Notes under the pieces: model-generated
Databases searched by the model: none
What the model saw: only the letters and a program-made list of their open reading frames with translations
What the model was told of the DNA's origin: nothing
Program-made: the position numbers and the translations under genes
Shown: one piece after another, positions 11,325 through 19,791 of the stretch
Layout of the letters: every line of letters starts with the position of its first letter
Numbering within the stretch: position 1 is the stretch's first letter
Assembly: GCF_003044565.1 (NCBI RefSeq)
Contig: NZ_POXG01000010.1
Coordinates: forward strand, 1-64,000
Direction of reading: 5' to 3'
Length of the DNA stretch: 64,000 bases
Origin: Neisseria sicca
Lineage (GTDB): Bacteria; Pseudomonadota; Gammaproteobacteria; Burkholderiales; Neisseriaceae

Positions 11325-11352
11325 AAGACCGTCCGAAAAATCGGGCGGTCTT
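11325..11352 (-). terminator. Rho-independent terminator of the small peptide gene
   Basis: AAGACCGTCCGA / TCGGGCGGTCTT stem. On the minus strand it is followed by TTTAGTTTTTG. It carries no uptake sequence and lies 31 bp after the stop of the 32-residue frame at 11383. Confidence 0.75.
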
Positions 11353-11382
11353 AGATATTGGTAGGAATCTCAGCATTATTCC

Positions 11383-11481
11383 TTAGCGTGCTTTCGGTGT
11401 AGTCGGTGCAACTGGTTTTCCAGTGAACGAAGCACGTTTTGCGGCTTGAAAGATAGCCAATCGTCTACGATGTTGCATCAT
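11383..11481 (-). CDS. Putative 32-residue basic peptide
   Basis: Frame ATG ATG CAA ... CGC TAA with AAAGGA nine to ten bases upstream of the first ATG (on the minus strand, AAAGAAAGGAAATA precedes it). The product begins MMQHRRRLAIFQAA and ends TPKAR. It has four Arg and two His in its first dozen residues and no membrane segment. A proper intrinsic terminator follows on the same strand. A clean ribosome binding site, short frame and terminator inside a gap of about 770 bp argue for a real small gene. No family recognised. Confidence 0.55.
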   Translation of the reverse strand: MMQHRRRLAIFQAAKRASFTGKPVAPTTPKAR

Positions 11482-11717
11482 TATTTCCTTTCTTTTTCTA
11501 TTATTTGGATTATTCCCAGTTCTACAAACCGGATGCCCTATCTATACCATTTATTTTTTCAAATAAAACACAGTACAGTTATTGTGAGATGCTATGAGAG
11601 ACATCATAGATGCTTTAGCCGTTGATGAATAGAGGATTTTTGTAAATTTATGATTTTATTCTTTAATCGGAAAATAAAGACGGACTGACTTGATTGGGTA
11701 GAGCCAGTCCGTTTTTA

Positions 11718-11824
11718 TATAGTGGATTAACTTTAAACCAGTACGGCGTTGCCTCGCCTTGCCGTACTACCTGTACTGTCTGTGGCTTCGTCGCCTTGTC
11801 CTGATTTAAATTTAATCCACTATA
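11718..11824. repeat. Correia repeat enclosed element, short form
   Basis: 107 bp. Its left end (right on this strand) directly touches the TAA stop of purC, so the purC transcript must run into this element. Confidence 0.95.
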
Positions 11825-12685
11825 TTATTCCGTCAATAAATTTAATGCTTCCCGATATTTATCAACTGTTTTCTGAATAACATCGCTAGGGACTTCCGGT
11901 GCTGGAGCTTTTTTGTTCCAACCGCTTTGCTCCAACCAGTCTCTAACAAATTGCTTGTCAAAAGATGGCGGATTGGTGCCGACTTGATATTGATCCGCCG
12001 GCCAAAAGCGGCTTGAGTCAGGCGTCAGCACTTCATCCATCAGGGTTAACGTACCGTTTTCATCCAGCCCGAATTCGAATTTGGTATCGCATATGATGAT
12101 ACCGCGTGATTTTGCATATTCTGCGGCTTCCGTATAAAGCTGAATGGCTTTAGCGCGTACCTCAGCCGCCAGCTCTTTACCGATAATGCGTTCACATTCT
12201 TCAAAACTGATATTTTCATCATGATCGCCAACGGCAGCCTTGGTGGACGGAGTAAAAATCACTTCTGGAAGCTGCTGCGCTTCTTTCATCCCTTCGGGAA
12301 GTTTGATGCCGCAGACAGAACCGTTTTTTTGGTAATCTTTCCACCCGCTGCCCGCCAAATAACCGCGCACAATCGCCTCTACTTTGACAGGAGTCAGTTT
12401 CTTGGCGACAACCGCACGTTTCTCAATGGCTTGGGCTTCATGTTCGGGCAATACGTCATAAGTCGTGTCACCGGTAAAATGATTAGGCATGATATGCGCC
12501 AGTTTTTTAAACCAGAAATTGGAAATCTGCGTCAGAATTTCTCCTTTACCTGGAATCGGATTGTCTAAAATCACGTCAAATGCAGACAGTCGGTCTGACG
12601 CAACCATCAACATGCGTTTGCTGTCGATTTCGTATAAATCGCGCACTTTTCCAGAGTAAATTTTTTTCAAGCTGATTTCGGACAT
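11825..12685 (-). CDS. purC: Phosphoribosylaminoimidazole-succinocarboxamide synthase
   Basis: Joins aspartate to CAIR in purine synthesis, using ATP. 286 residues. [15 protein letters not shown] at the start, [14 protein letters not shown] and the C-terminal [18 protein letters not shown] are SAICAR synthetase signatures. The start at 12685 places the SGKVRDLY motif at the usual distance from the N terminus. It is transcribed alone on the minus strand, away from any other purine gene in the window, and its stop codon abuts a Correia element. Confidence 0.96.
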   Translation of the reverse strand: MSEISLKKIYSGKVRDLYEIDSKRMLMVASDRLSAFDVILDNPIPGKGEILTQISNFWFKKLAHIMPNHFTGDTTYDVLPEHEAQAIEKRAVVAKKLTPVKVEAIVRGYLAGSGWKDYQKNGSVCGIKLPEGMKEAQQLPEVIFTPSTKAAVGDHDENISFEECERIIGKELAAEVRAKAIQLYTEAAEYAKSRGIIICDTKFEFGLDENGTLTLMDEVLTPDSSRFWPADQYQVGTNPPSFDKQFVRDWLEQSGWNKKAPAPEVPSDVIQKTVDKYREALNLLTE

Positions 12686-12774
12686 TTCAGGTTTCTCCCT
12701 TCGCTGACTTGGTTTAAACAGGATTCCGTTATTTTATCCGAATTTGGATTTTGGGGTTAGATTGTTTACAAAAT

Positions 12775-12824
12775 AGGTCGTCTGAAAACGTTTTGCATGA
12801 ATGCAGACGCTTTCAGACGACCTT
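12775..12824 (-). terminator. Terminator of the RTX protein gene (uptake-sequence pair)
   Basis: AGGTCGTCTGAAAACG and its complement enclose a loop; located 32 bp after the stop at 12856. Confidence 0.75.
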
Positions 12825-12855
12825 ATCAAGCCTAAGTATAACCACTAATCAGAGA

Positions 12856-14247
12856 TTAGATGTTAGGAACTTGGGTTTGTTGTTGGATGCTGTTTACAGC
12901 TGACAGAGAGTAGTAATCACCATGACCGGTTACTTCGTAAGTGCTGCCATCAGCAAACTTGAAGTTTTCGATTTTGTGGTTGTTACCGGAGAACCAGTCG
13001 TCAATTGTAACAGAATCGTTATTGCCAACAGATACGGTCAGGTTGTTGCCTGATTTGCTCAACAATACGTCGGAAGCAGAAACACCTTTGCCGAATTGCA
13101 GGGTATCGTTACCGCTTTCGTCTTGGATGGTATCGCGACCGTAACCTTTGTCGAAGAAGTAAGTGTCGTTGCCGGTACCGCCGATCAGAACATCGTTGCC
13201 GATGCCGCCGTCGAGGTAGTCGTTACCGTCTTTACCAACCAGACAGTCGTCGCCTGCCAAGCCGTACAAGTGGTTGTCGCCTGAGTTACCGTTGATGTCG
13301 TTGTTCAAAGCGTTACCGGTACCGTTGATGTTGCCGGAACCTTGCAAGAACAGGTGTTCAACGTTGTCAGTCAGGGTGTAGTCGATTACGCTGCGAACGG
13401 TATCGATACCGCCGTTAGCATTACCGTATTCGATAACTTGGTCGCCTTTGTGGTCAACAAAGTAAACGTCATTACCATCACCACCGCGCATGATGTCAGC
13501 GTCAGAACCGCCGTTCAGGTAGTCATTACCGTCACCGCCTTGCAGGTAGTCTTTACCGCCTTGACCGTACAGGGAGTCACCGTTGTTGTCACCTTGCAGA
13601 GTGTCGTTACCGTCACCACCGTAAATCACGTCAGCACCGTCGCCACCGTAGATAACGTCATCACCGCCTGTACCGTAAATGGTATCTTTTTTATCAGTAC
13701 CTACGGTTTTGGTCAGACCATCTTTATCTTTGGTTGAACCATCGACATGGATGATGTTACCCGGATTTTTGTCATCATGGCCGTAAGTATTTTGTTGATT
13801 TTGGTCATCAACGCAATCTTTGCAGTCTTTGTCGTTAGGTTTAGGCTGCGGTTTTGGTTGTGGTTTAGGCTGCGGCTGAGGTTGTGGCTGCGGCTTAGGT
13901 TGTGGTTGAGGTTGCGGTTTTTGAGGCTCTACCGGTGGGCAGTACGGATCAACATTCTTCGGAGGAACCGGTTTTGGAGCTGGTTTAGGGTAATAAGGTT
14001 TACCTGGGTTGCAATCAAACTTGATTACCACGCATTTGTAAGCAACTTTTGGAGGTGGGCAGTATGCACCATGACCGATTTTGCCATGATGTACTTTGAT
14101 GCCGTGGGAAGAGCCGTAGTTATGGAAACTACCTTTGTAACCGAAGCCGCCATGGCTCGGAGGGCAGTAAGGATTGTACGGTTTCACCGGAGGGCAGTAT
14201 GCGTTGAAGTGGCCTTTGGAAGAGTAGCCGCCATAATGATAAGTCAT
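12856..14247 (-). CDS. RTX calcium-binding protein with Cys/Pro-rich N terminus
   Basis: 463 residues. Residues 1-110 are Gly/His/Tyr-rich and contain four YCPP motifs. Then comes a spacer made almost only of Pro, Gln and Lys (about 111-140), then a DCKDC pair. Residues about 190-255 and 325-360 hold arrays of GGDGNDxLxGG nonapeptides, the calcium-binding beta-roll of type I-secreted proteins. A DUF-like block (FGKGVSASDVLL ... VTIDDWF ... ENFKFADGST) follows, as in many RTX enzymes and adhesins. No Sec signal is seen, as expected for type I secretion, but no transporter genes are nearby. No catalytic domain is visible, so a structural or surface role is more likely than a toxin. Confidence 0.85.
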   Translation of the reverse strand: MTYHYGGYSSKGHFNAYCPPVKPYNPYCPPSHGGFGYKGSFHNYGSSHGIKVHHGKIGHGAYCPPPKVAYKCVVIKFDCNPGKPYYPKPAPKPVPPKNVDPYCPPVEPQKPQPQPQPKPQPQPQPQPKPQPKPQPKPNDKDCKDCVDDQNQQNTYGHDDKNPGNIIHVDGSTKDKDGLTKTVGTDKKDTIYGTGGDDVIYGGDGADVIYGGDGNDTLQGDNNGDSLYGQGGKDYLQGGDGNDYLNGGSDADIMRGGDGNDVYFVDHKGDQVIEYGNANGGIDTVRSVIDYTLTDNVEHLFLQGSGNINGTGNALNNDINGNSGDNHLYGLAGDDCLVGKDGNDYLDGGIGNDVLIGGTGNDTYFFDKGYGRDTIQDESGNDTLQFGKGVSASDVLLSKSGNNLTVSVGNNDSVTIDDWFSGNNHKIENFKFADGSTYEVTGHGDYYSLSAVNSIQQQTQVPNI

Positions 14248-14758
14248 AATAAATCACTCCCAGAATATAATTAAGAAGCATAGGCCTTTTGACAAAAATA
14301 CAGACCAGCCAAACTGCCTACATTGTTATTTTAGTGATATTTCGCAGAAAACTTACATTCTCATCACCAACGGTATAAATTTGGGATAAGTGGAAACTAA
14401 TTTTTCCATGAGAATGAACAATATTACATTGGAAACTACCTTTATTATTTCCTCAAAATTGCAATATTATGATTATTTTAATCAAATGAAAAAACAATAC
14501 GCAATTGAAATATTATTCATATATTTCAATGGTTTTTTAAAAATTGCTAGTTTTTACTCAATTCTGCTTGCTTTTAATTCAATTGGAAATCTTCCTTCCT
14601 TCCTTACCTATCAATACTTTATCGTTTTATCACCCATTTTGACATCCGAATATAATTTAAATATTTTTACACTTAAATTTTATCTTTACAAATCAAACAG
14701 ATAAATCATAAAACTATACCAATCTTGATTAATAAACAATAATTCGTTGCAAAATGAC
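14248..14758. other. AT-rich intergenic region upstream of the RTX gene
   Basis: About 500 bp, strikingly AT-rich, between the divergent ends of the RTX gene promoter and the LemA terminator. It must hold the RTX promoter. A 104-codon frame at 14390-14704 on the plus strand has no ribosome binding site and an Ile/Phe/Asn-biased composition expected of random AT-rich DNA, so I do not call it a gene. Confidence 0.5.
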
Positions 14759-14799
14759 AAAAGGGTCGTCTGAAACTGCATATTTTCAGACGACCCTTT
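14759..14799 (-). terminator. Terminator of the LemA gene (uptake-sequence pair)
   Basis: AAAGGGTCGTCTGAAA paired with TTTTCAGACGACCCTTT; 37 bp after the stop at 14836 on the minus strand. Confidence 0.8.
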
Positions 14800-14835
14800 G
14801 GGGTACAACTCATCTCCATTGACTACAAATCAGCA

Positions 14836-15432
14836 TCAAAATTGCACCCGCTGCGCATTGGAAATTTCACGTTCGTTCTCAATACTGAAATTTGCCCGCA
14901 CATACTGCCCGAAAAGTTTCGCAGTCATACTTTGCGGGAAACGTCTCAACGTGGCATTGTAAGTACGGACCGCCTGAATATAGTTATTCCTTGCTTGGTT
15001 AATCCGGTTTTCCGTCTCTTCAAGGCGGGTACTCAGGCGCTGATAGTCCAAGTTTTCCGCCAAAAGCGGATACTGGTCTGACATCAGCGTCATTTGCGCC
15101 AGAATGCCGCTCAACTCCCCATGCATCTCCTGAAAACGCTTCAACTTCGCCGGATTGGCAGCTTCTTCCAAATTCAGATTCATACGGGCCGCCCGACTTT
15201 GAACGTCAGACAACCTGAACAAAATATCCTCTTCAGAAGAGGCATGCACCTTAACGATATTCGACAAATCGGATACCAATACCGAACGCTGACCGTACTG
15301 CTTCATCACTTCCGTCCAAGCATGTTTGATAACCTGTGCTTGAGCATACATCACATAATAGCTACGTCCGACAATACCTATCACCATCACTACCAATACT
15401 ATCGGCCACCATTTTTTCCACATCAACCACAT
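14836..15432 (-). CDS. LemA family membrane protein
   Basis: 198 residues. One N-terminal membrane helix (WWPIVLVVMVIGIVG) followed by a long helical periplasmic domain. The block LEETENRINQARNNYIQAVRTYNATLRRFP is the LemA signature. Family members are membrane-anchored helical bundles of uncertain role, sometimes in envelope stress or with TPM proteins. It is a little longer at the N terminus than some homologs. Its start at 15432 follows no clear ribosome binding site, and an alternative Met lies three codons in. Confidence 0.85.
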   Translation of the reverse strand: MWLMWKKWWPIVLVVMVIGIVGRSYYVMYAQAQVIKHAWTEVMKQYGQRSVLVSDLSNIVKVHASSEEDILFRLSDVQSRAARMNLNLEEAANPAKLKRFQEMHGELSGILAQMTLMSDQYPLLAENLDYQRLSTRLEETENRINQARNNYIQAVRTYNATLRRFPQSMTAKLFGQYVRANFSIENEREISNAQRVQF

Positions 15433-15966
15433 ACTCCGTGAATATACTCAACACCTCTTACGCTATTCATTTTTCAGACGACCCCAATCTTCATAAGAGG
15501 TCGTCTGAAAACCACCAAGCAGTATATCTCCAAGCAGCCTCTATCCGGATAAAAATCAAACAAACAAAATTATTTTCAGATAATCGGTATCCCCATGAAG
15601 TTTGCACTATAATATATCAGGCATTGACAGATTCCGTACTGCATCAGACTTTTATTGGCCCTCCTGCAAAAATCAACATGAATTCAGGCCCAAGCCGACT
15701 TTCCATCTCTTTCAAGAACAAGCGAAGGTCGTCTGAAAATAAAACAGGGCAAATATCCCGTCCTTAATTTGGAAAAGGGCTGTGTCACAAAATGGTCTTA
15801 TGGGCGTTTTAAATATCTGCTAAAACCGCCTTCCAATCTGCTTTGTCTTGAATGTAATGTTCTGCGTTCCCCAATATTTATTCGGACACGCACCCAAATC
15901 ATTCCAATTGCCGTCCTTTTGATTCGGCAATACCGTTTTTAAAACTTTCAAACGAGGAGACACCCT
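15433..15966. other. Intergenic region with uptake sequences and a possible gene remnant
   Basis: Contains a reversed uptake-sequence pair (15468-15508) and a single uptake sequence near 15726. On the minus strand, from about 15956 to a TAG at 15820-15822, one frame reads TVLPNQKDGNWNDLGA then CPNKYWGTQNITF and looks protein-like but has no start. GGCTGTGTCACAAAAT at 15778 resembles an insertion-sequence end. This may be a decayed mobile element or pilin-like gene tail. The rfbD ribosome binding site GAGGAG is at its right end. Confidence 0.35.
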
Positions 15967-16833
15967 ATGCGAACCCTATTAACCGGTTCAAAAGGACAAT
16001 TGGCGCGTTGCTTCCGCGACCGTCTGCCAGATAATTGGGAACTGATTGCCACTGATTCGGCATCCTTGGATATTACCGATACCGAAGCCGTTCGCAATAT
16101 GGTTCAAAGCTTCCAGCCCGACGCCATAGTCAATGCGGCCGCCTTTACCGCAGTTGATAAAGCAGAAACCGATGCCAGTATCGCATTTGCCGTCAACGCC
16201 ACCGCCGTCCACAACCTCGCCTCCGCCGCCCGCGCTTGCCAAGCCCGCTTTATCCATATATCTACGGACTATGTGTTCGACGGCACAAACAAGACTCCAT
16301 ACAAAGAGCAAAACTATACCAACCCGCAAAGCGTGTATGGTCGCACCAAAGTCGCAGGCGAACTGCTCGCCTTGGCAGCCAATCCGGACAGCACCATCAT
16401 CCGTACCTCATGGTTATTCAGCGAATACGGCAACAACTTTGTCAAAACCATGCTCCGACTGGCAGGAGAGAAGGACAGCCTCTCTATCGTCCATGACCAA
16501 ACAGGCTGCCCTACCTATGCCGGCGATCTCGCCCAAGCCATCATTACATTGCTGCAACGACCCGTCGCCCCAAGGGGTATTTACCATTATGGCGGCAACA
16601 AATCGGTAACATGGTATGAATTTGCCCAAGCCATTTTTCAAACGGCTCAACAACACGACCCACAGTTCAAAATTCCGCAACTGAACGCCATCACGACCGA
16701 CCAATACCCCCTACCTGCTCCGCGCCCCGCTTACAGCATTATGGACTGCCAAAAAATTGAAAACGAATGCGGCATCAAGGCATCCGATTGGCAAAAAGCT
16801 TTAAATGAAATCATCGGCAAGCTGGATCACTAA
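15967..16833 (+). CDS. rfbD: dTDP-4-dehydrorhamnose reductase
   Basis: Last step to dTDP-L-rhamnose, reducing the 4-keto group with NAD(P)H. 288 residues. The N terminus MRTLLTGSKGQLARCF holds the nucleotide-binding loop; FIHISTDYVFDG, then TNPQSVYGRTKVAGE with the catalytic Tyr and Lys, are RmlD signatures. GAGGAG lies upstream. The gene is separated by about 12 kb from rfbB, rfbA and rfbC and has its own terminator. Confidence 0.96.
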   Translation: MRTLLTGSKGQLARCFRDRLPDNWELIATDSASLDITDTEAVRNMVQSFQPDAIVNAAAFTAVDKAETDASIAFAVNATAVHNLASAARACQARFIHISTDYVFDGTNKTPYKEQNYTNPQSVYGRTKVAGELLALAANPDSTIIRTSWLFSEYGNNFVKTMLRLAGEKDSLSIVHDQTGCPTYAGDLAQAIITLLQRPVAPRGIYHYGGNKSVTWYEFAQAIFQTAQQHDPQFKIPQLNAITTDQYPLPAPRPAYSIMDCQKIENECGIKASDWQKALNEIIGKLDH

Positions 16834-16856
16834 TCAGCACCATCTACCGTATAAAA

Positions 16857-16888
16857 CAAAAGACCGCAACAAACGAAGCGGTCTTTTG
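16857..16888 (+). terminator. Terminator of rfbD
   Basis: CAAAAGACCGC and GCGGTCTTTTG form a stem with an A-rich loop; no uptake sequence involved. Confidence 0.85.
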
Positions 16889-16952
16889 TTTTACTCAAGA
16901 TATACCGGCAATCAAACGAAATATCATGTCGCTACTATCAACTCTTTCTCGT

Positions 16953-16979
16953 AAGATCGTCTGAAAATTCAGACGACCT
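16953..16979 (-). terminator. Uptake-sequence hairpin after the HAD phosphatase gene
   Basis: AAGATCGTCTGAA (one-base variant) facing TTCAGACGACCT almost without loop, two bases past the stop at 16982. Confidence 0.6.
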
Positions 16980-16981
16980 AT

Positions 16982-17776
16982 TCAGTCGATAACACCCAAT
17001 TCCTGTAATCCCCGCAACACCCCATCCTCATCCACGCTCGGACATACAAATTTTGCCACAGCCTTTGCCTCAGCCTCACCATTGCCCATTGCCACGCCAA
17101 AACCGACAGCAGACAACATTTCCAAGTCGTTGAAGCTGTCACCAAATGCCATGACATCCTTCATTTCAATCCCCAGCTTACCTACCGCATGAGCAATGCC
17201 CCTTGCCTTAGAACCTTCGGAACGAAGCATATCCAAAGCAGATTCATGCCACCGAACCAATTTATATCCGTTTTGTTGAATTTCATCTTCAATGGCGCGC
17301 TCTTGATTTGGATCTGCAAATATCAGCATTTGATACACTTTTGCCCGATGGAAATAATCTTTATCCACCAAATAATTGGGGAAAATATGCGCCAATGTAT
17401 CTTTGATAAGTGGTGAAGGGCGGGAAACTGCGATTTCATTGTTATTCACAAAAGCGTAATCAATATTTTTATTGTCCAACAGCGCGCATATTTCCATCAT
17501 ATTCGCAGCATCCATCGGATATTCCTGCAACACTTCCCCATGAAACGACGTATATTGCCCATTAATGGTCACCAGCATATCGATTCCGCTTTCAAGGATA
17601 AGCTCCCGCACCTTTTTCGGAATAGCCGCAGGAGGACGACCTGTTGCAATCGCAGTCAATATCCCCTTCTCTTTCAATGCCTTCATAGCTTGATGAACTG
17701 AAGGTCTTAGCGTATCGGTATATTTTCGGTAAAGGGTGTCATCAATATCGAAGAAGATAATTTTCGGATTTTTCAT
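16982..17776 (-). CDS. Cof-type HAD-IIB sugar phosphatase
   Basis: 264 residues counted from the Met at 17776, which puts the catalytic motif FFDIDDTLY at residues 7-15 as usual in this family; the upstream in-frame Met adds a hydrophobic tail without motif value. Motif II (TAIATGRPP) and motif IV (MAFGDSFNDLEML) are present, with a cap domain between them. These cytosolic enzymes dephosphorylate sugar phosphates, nucleotides or PLP; the substrate cannot be read here. Confidence 0.88.
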   Translation of the reverse strand: MKNPKIIFFDIDDTLYRKYTDTLRPSVHQAMKALKEKGILTAIATGRPPAAIPKKVRELILESGIDMLVTINGQYTSFHGEVLQEYPMDAANMMEICALLDNKNIDYAFVNNNEIAVSRPSPLIKDTLAHIFPNYLVDKDYFHRAKVYQMLIFADPNQERAIEDEIQQNGYKLVRWHESALDMLRSEGSKARGIAHAVGKLGIEMKDVMAFGDSFNDLEMLSAVGFGVAMGNGEAEAKAVAKFVCPSVDEDGVLRGLQELGVID

Positions 17777-17915
17777 AAGCAGGCAATAAAGAGTTTGATA
17801 TTTCAAGGTTGGTCTATTGTACCGACAACTTAATCAAAAGAATATCTGATTGATATATTTAAATATTCATCACAACAAGCAACCAAAGTTTTGCCTGTTT
17901 CAGACATACAAAAAA

Positions 17916-17945
17916 GACAAGCCCCTGAAAATTCAGGGGCTTGTC
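17916..17945 (-). terminator. Terminator of the tRNA-Arg/tRNA-Glu transcript
   Basis: GACAAGCCCCTGAA and its complement with a tiny loop; six A on the plus strand give a T run on the minus strand. It lies just after tRNA-Glu on the minus strand. Confidence 0.9.
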
Positions 17946-17951
17946 AAAATC

Positions 17952-18026
17952 TGGCACGCCCACGGGGAATCGAACCCCGGTTACCGCCGTGAAAGGGCGA
18001 TGTCCTAACCGCTAGACGATGGGCGC
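17952..18026 (-). tRNA. tRNA-Glu (anticodon TTC)
   Basis: 75 nt including the encoded CCA. The acceptor GCGCCCA pairs with TGGGCGT, the anticodon loop reads CTTTCAC, and the T arm has GGTTCGAATCC. It is cotranscribed with the tRNA-Arg just upstream on the minus strand. Confidence 0.97.
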
Positions 18027-18039
18027 AAAAATTTTCTAT

Positions 18040-18116
18040 TGGCGCACCCGGAGCGATTCGAACGCCCGACCCTCTGGTTCGTAGCCAGATACTCTATCCA
18101 ACTGAGCTACGGGTGC
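18040..18116 (-). tRNA. tRNA-Arg (anticodon ACG)
   Basis: 77 nt including CCA. Starts GCACCCGTAGCTCAGTTGG; the anticodon loop CTACGAA gives ACG, the wobble-A (inosine) tRNA reading CGU, CGC and CGA. It precedes tRNA-Glu by 13 nt in one transcript. Confidence 0.97.
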
Positions 18117-18234
18117 ACTGAAAGAAAGATTCGGATTATATGTTCCCATACAGGTCTTGTCAAGGGTTTTCTTGGATAAACGACAGGCAAAGTGTAGAAT
18201 ACTGCCCTGTTGTGTGAATTTTCAGGAATTTAGG

Positions 18235-19647
18235 ATGTTTCATCTTTCTCGCTGGTTGAGATTATCGGAAGCTTTTACTCGATTGAACCGCCCTGTTGTG
18301 GTCATTGATTTAGAATCTACCGGCGGCAATCTGTATCAAGACAGGGTGACAGAAATTGCTTTTCTTCGCTTTGAGAACGGTCGGGTAGAACATTACGAAC
18401 AATTGATCAACCCGGGAAAGCCGATTCCTGAATTTGTCGTCCGACTGACCGGCATTACCAACGAAATAGTCGCGCATGCTCCCGCTTTTGAACAAATCGC
18501 CTCCGACATACTGCCTTTGCTTCGCGGGGCATTGATCGTGGCACACAACAGCCGTTTCGACTACACCTTCCTGCGTCATGAATTTTGTCGGGCAGGCATT
18601 GATTTTGCCGCTCCGGCGTTGTGTACCGTCCAACTGTCCCGCCGCCTGTACCCTCAATTTTATAAACACAATCTTGACAGCATTATCAGCAGAATGGGCA
18701 TCCAAACGGACGAGCGGCATCGTGCGTTAGCCGATGTTTTGGCACTTGCCGATTATTTGGAACACAGCCTGAAAGAGAAGACCTCAGAAGAATGGGACAA
18801 TCATTGCCGCGCTCTGATGAATCCGAAAATGCTGCCGACGCAGCTATCCGATTCTTTAGCTGCAAAACTCTATTCATTACCCGATACGGTAGGCGTGCTG
18901 GTGTGGTTTGACCATTCAGGGAAAGTGCAGTCCGTTGAAGCGTATGAAAAAACATACAGCGAAATCGCCGCCCTACTCCACAGCAAAGAAGGCTTGCCTT
19001 ATATTCAAAATGCCGCAGATGTGAAATTCATCCCTGCTGTCGGGAGCCTGCATGCCTTGTGGTTAAAAGCTCAGGTTATGCAGGAATACCAAGGAGAATT
19101 ATCTGCACCATTTCCCCTCAAGCAATTGAATCCCAAAACATTTATGACCGTTAAGTTCGTACCTGACAAACATGGCGTACTGAAAGCACGAATTGTGCCG
19201 CTAGACAACGGCAGCAGCAACGTCCGCCCTTACGGTTTGTTTATCCACAAAAAAGCGGCAAAACGGGCATTGAGCATCTGGGCGCAAGAACACAATTTCT
19301 GTCCTGATGCCTTAAACATTTTGCCGGTCAGTCATGCAAAAGGAGCGTTATGCCCCGTACAGGCTGTCGGCAAATGCAATGGAACATGCCATAAAGATAA
19401 CGAAATTGCAGAACAAAATATCCGAATTCATGCCATGGCATCCAAGCTGCCCGTCGCCGACTGGGGAAAAGTGCACGAAGTGGAAATCACAGAAACAGAC
19501 GAATTATCAGGCCGCAGCGTCATCATGCGCTGCGCCGGAGGCGCTTTGGAGCTGCCGAACGGACACTGGTATTTCGACAACCTGCTGCCGTCTATATTGA
19601 AAATTAAATTCAAACGAGACAGACAAAACATCCGCGTTATCGCTTGA
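18235..19647 (+). CDS. DnaQ-like 3'-5' exonuclease fused to degenerate UvrC/Cho-type region
   Basis: 470 residues from the ATG at 18235, which follows TCAGGAATTTAGG; the longer upstream frame overlaps the promoter area and adds nothing conserved. Residues about 20-190 are a DEDDh exonuclease: VVVIDLESTGG, AHNSRFDYTFLRHEF and HRALADVLALADYLEHS supply the Asp, Glu and His-Asp residues. The remainder follows the plan of GIY-YIG/Cho proteins, including a tail CPVQAVGKCNGTC. However, the segment PDTVGVLVWFDHSGKVQSVEA lacks the YIG (YVG) half and the catalytic Arg. I infer an active exonuclease with an inactive nuclease-fold partner, probably in DNA repair. Confidence 0.85.
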   Translation: MFHLSRWLRLSEAFTRLNRPVVVIDLESTGGNLYQDRVTEIAFLRFENGRVEHYEQLINPGKPIPEFVVRLTGITNEIVAHAPAFEQIASDILPLLRGALIVAHNSRFDYTFLRHEFCRAGIDFAAPALCTVQLSRRLYPQFYKHNLDSIISRMGIQTDERHRALADVLALADYLEHSLKEKTSEEWDNHCRALMNPKMLPTQLSDSLAAKLYSLPDTVGVLVWFDHSGKVQSVEAYEKTYSEIAALLHSKEGLPYIQNAADVKFIPAVGSLHALWLKAQVMQEYQGELSAPFPLKQLNPKTFMTVKFVPDKHGVLKARIVPLDNGSSNVRPYGLFIHKKAAKRALSIWAQEHNFCPDALNILPVSHAKGALCPVQAVGKCNGTCHKDNEIAEQNIRIHAMASKLPVADWGKVHEVEITETDELSGRSVIMRCAGGALELPNGHWYFDNLLPSILKIKFKRDRQNIRVIA

Positions 19648-19672
19648 GTAATTGACGTAAGTGGACAAACAA

Positions 19673-19716
19673 AGAGGTCGTCTGAAAACCAAGTTAGCGT
19701 TTTCAGACGACCTTTT
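19673..19716 (+). terminator. Terminator (uptake-sequence pair)
   Basis: GAGGTCGTCTGAAAACC and complement, followed by TTTTG; it ends the exonuclease transcript. Confidence 0.8.
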
Positions 19717-19791
19717 GTCATTACTGAGAATTATTCAAGTCTATGGTTTATCAAAGTTTTTCAAATACAAAACCTCAATACGTCATAAGAT

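Noticed and set aside
12856-14247. FrpC-type RTX toxin
   Set aside because: No self-processing module or other FrpC domain is visible and the head is unrelated; only the nonapeptide repeats are shared.
14390-14704. 104-codon frame in the AT-rich gap upstream of the RTX gene
   Set aside because: No ribosome binding site and residue use typical of translated AT-rich DNA.
15336-15767. 143-codon plus-strand frame overlapping the LemA start
   Set aside because: Overlaps the LemA gene and several uptake sequences, with no motif or start signal.
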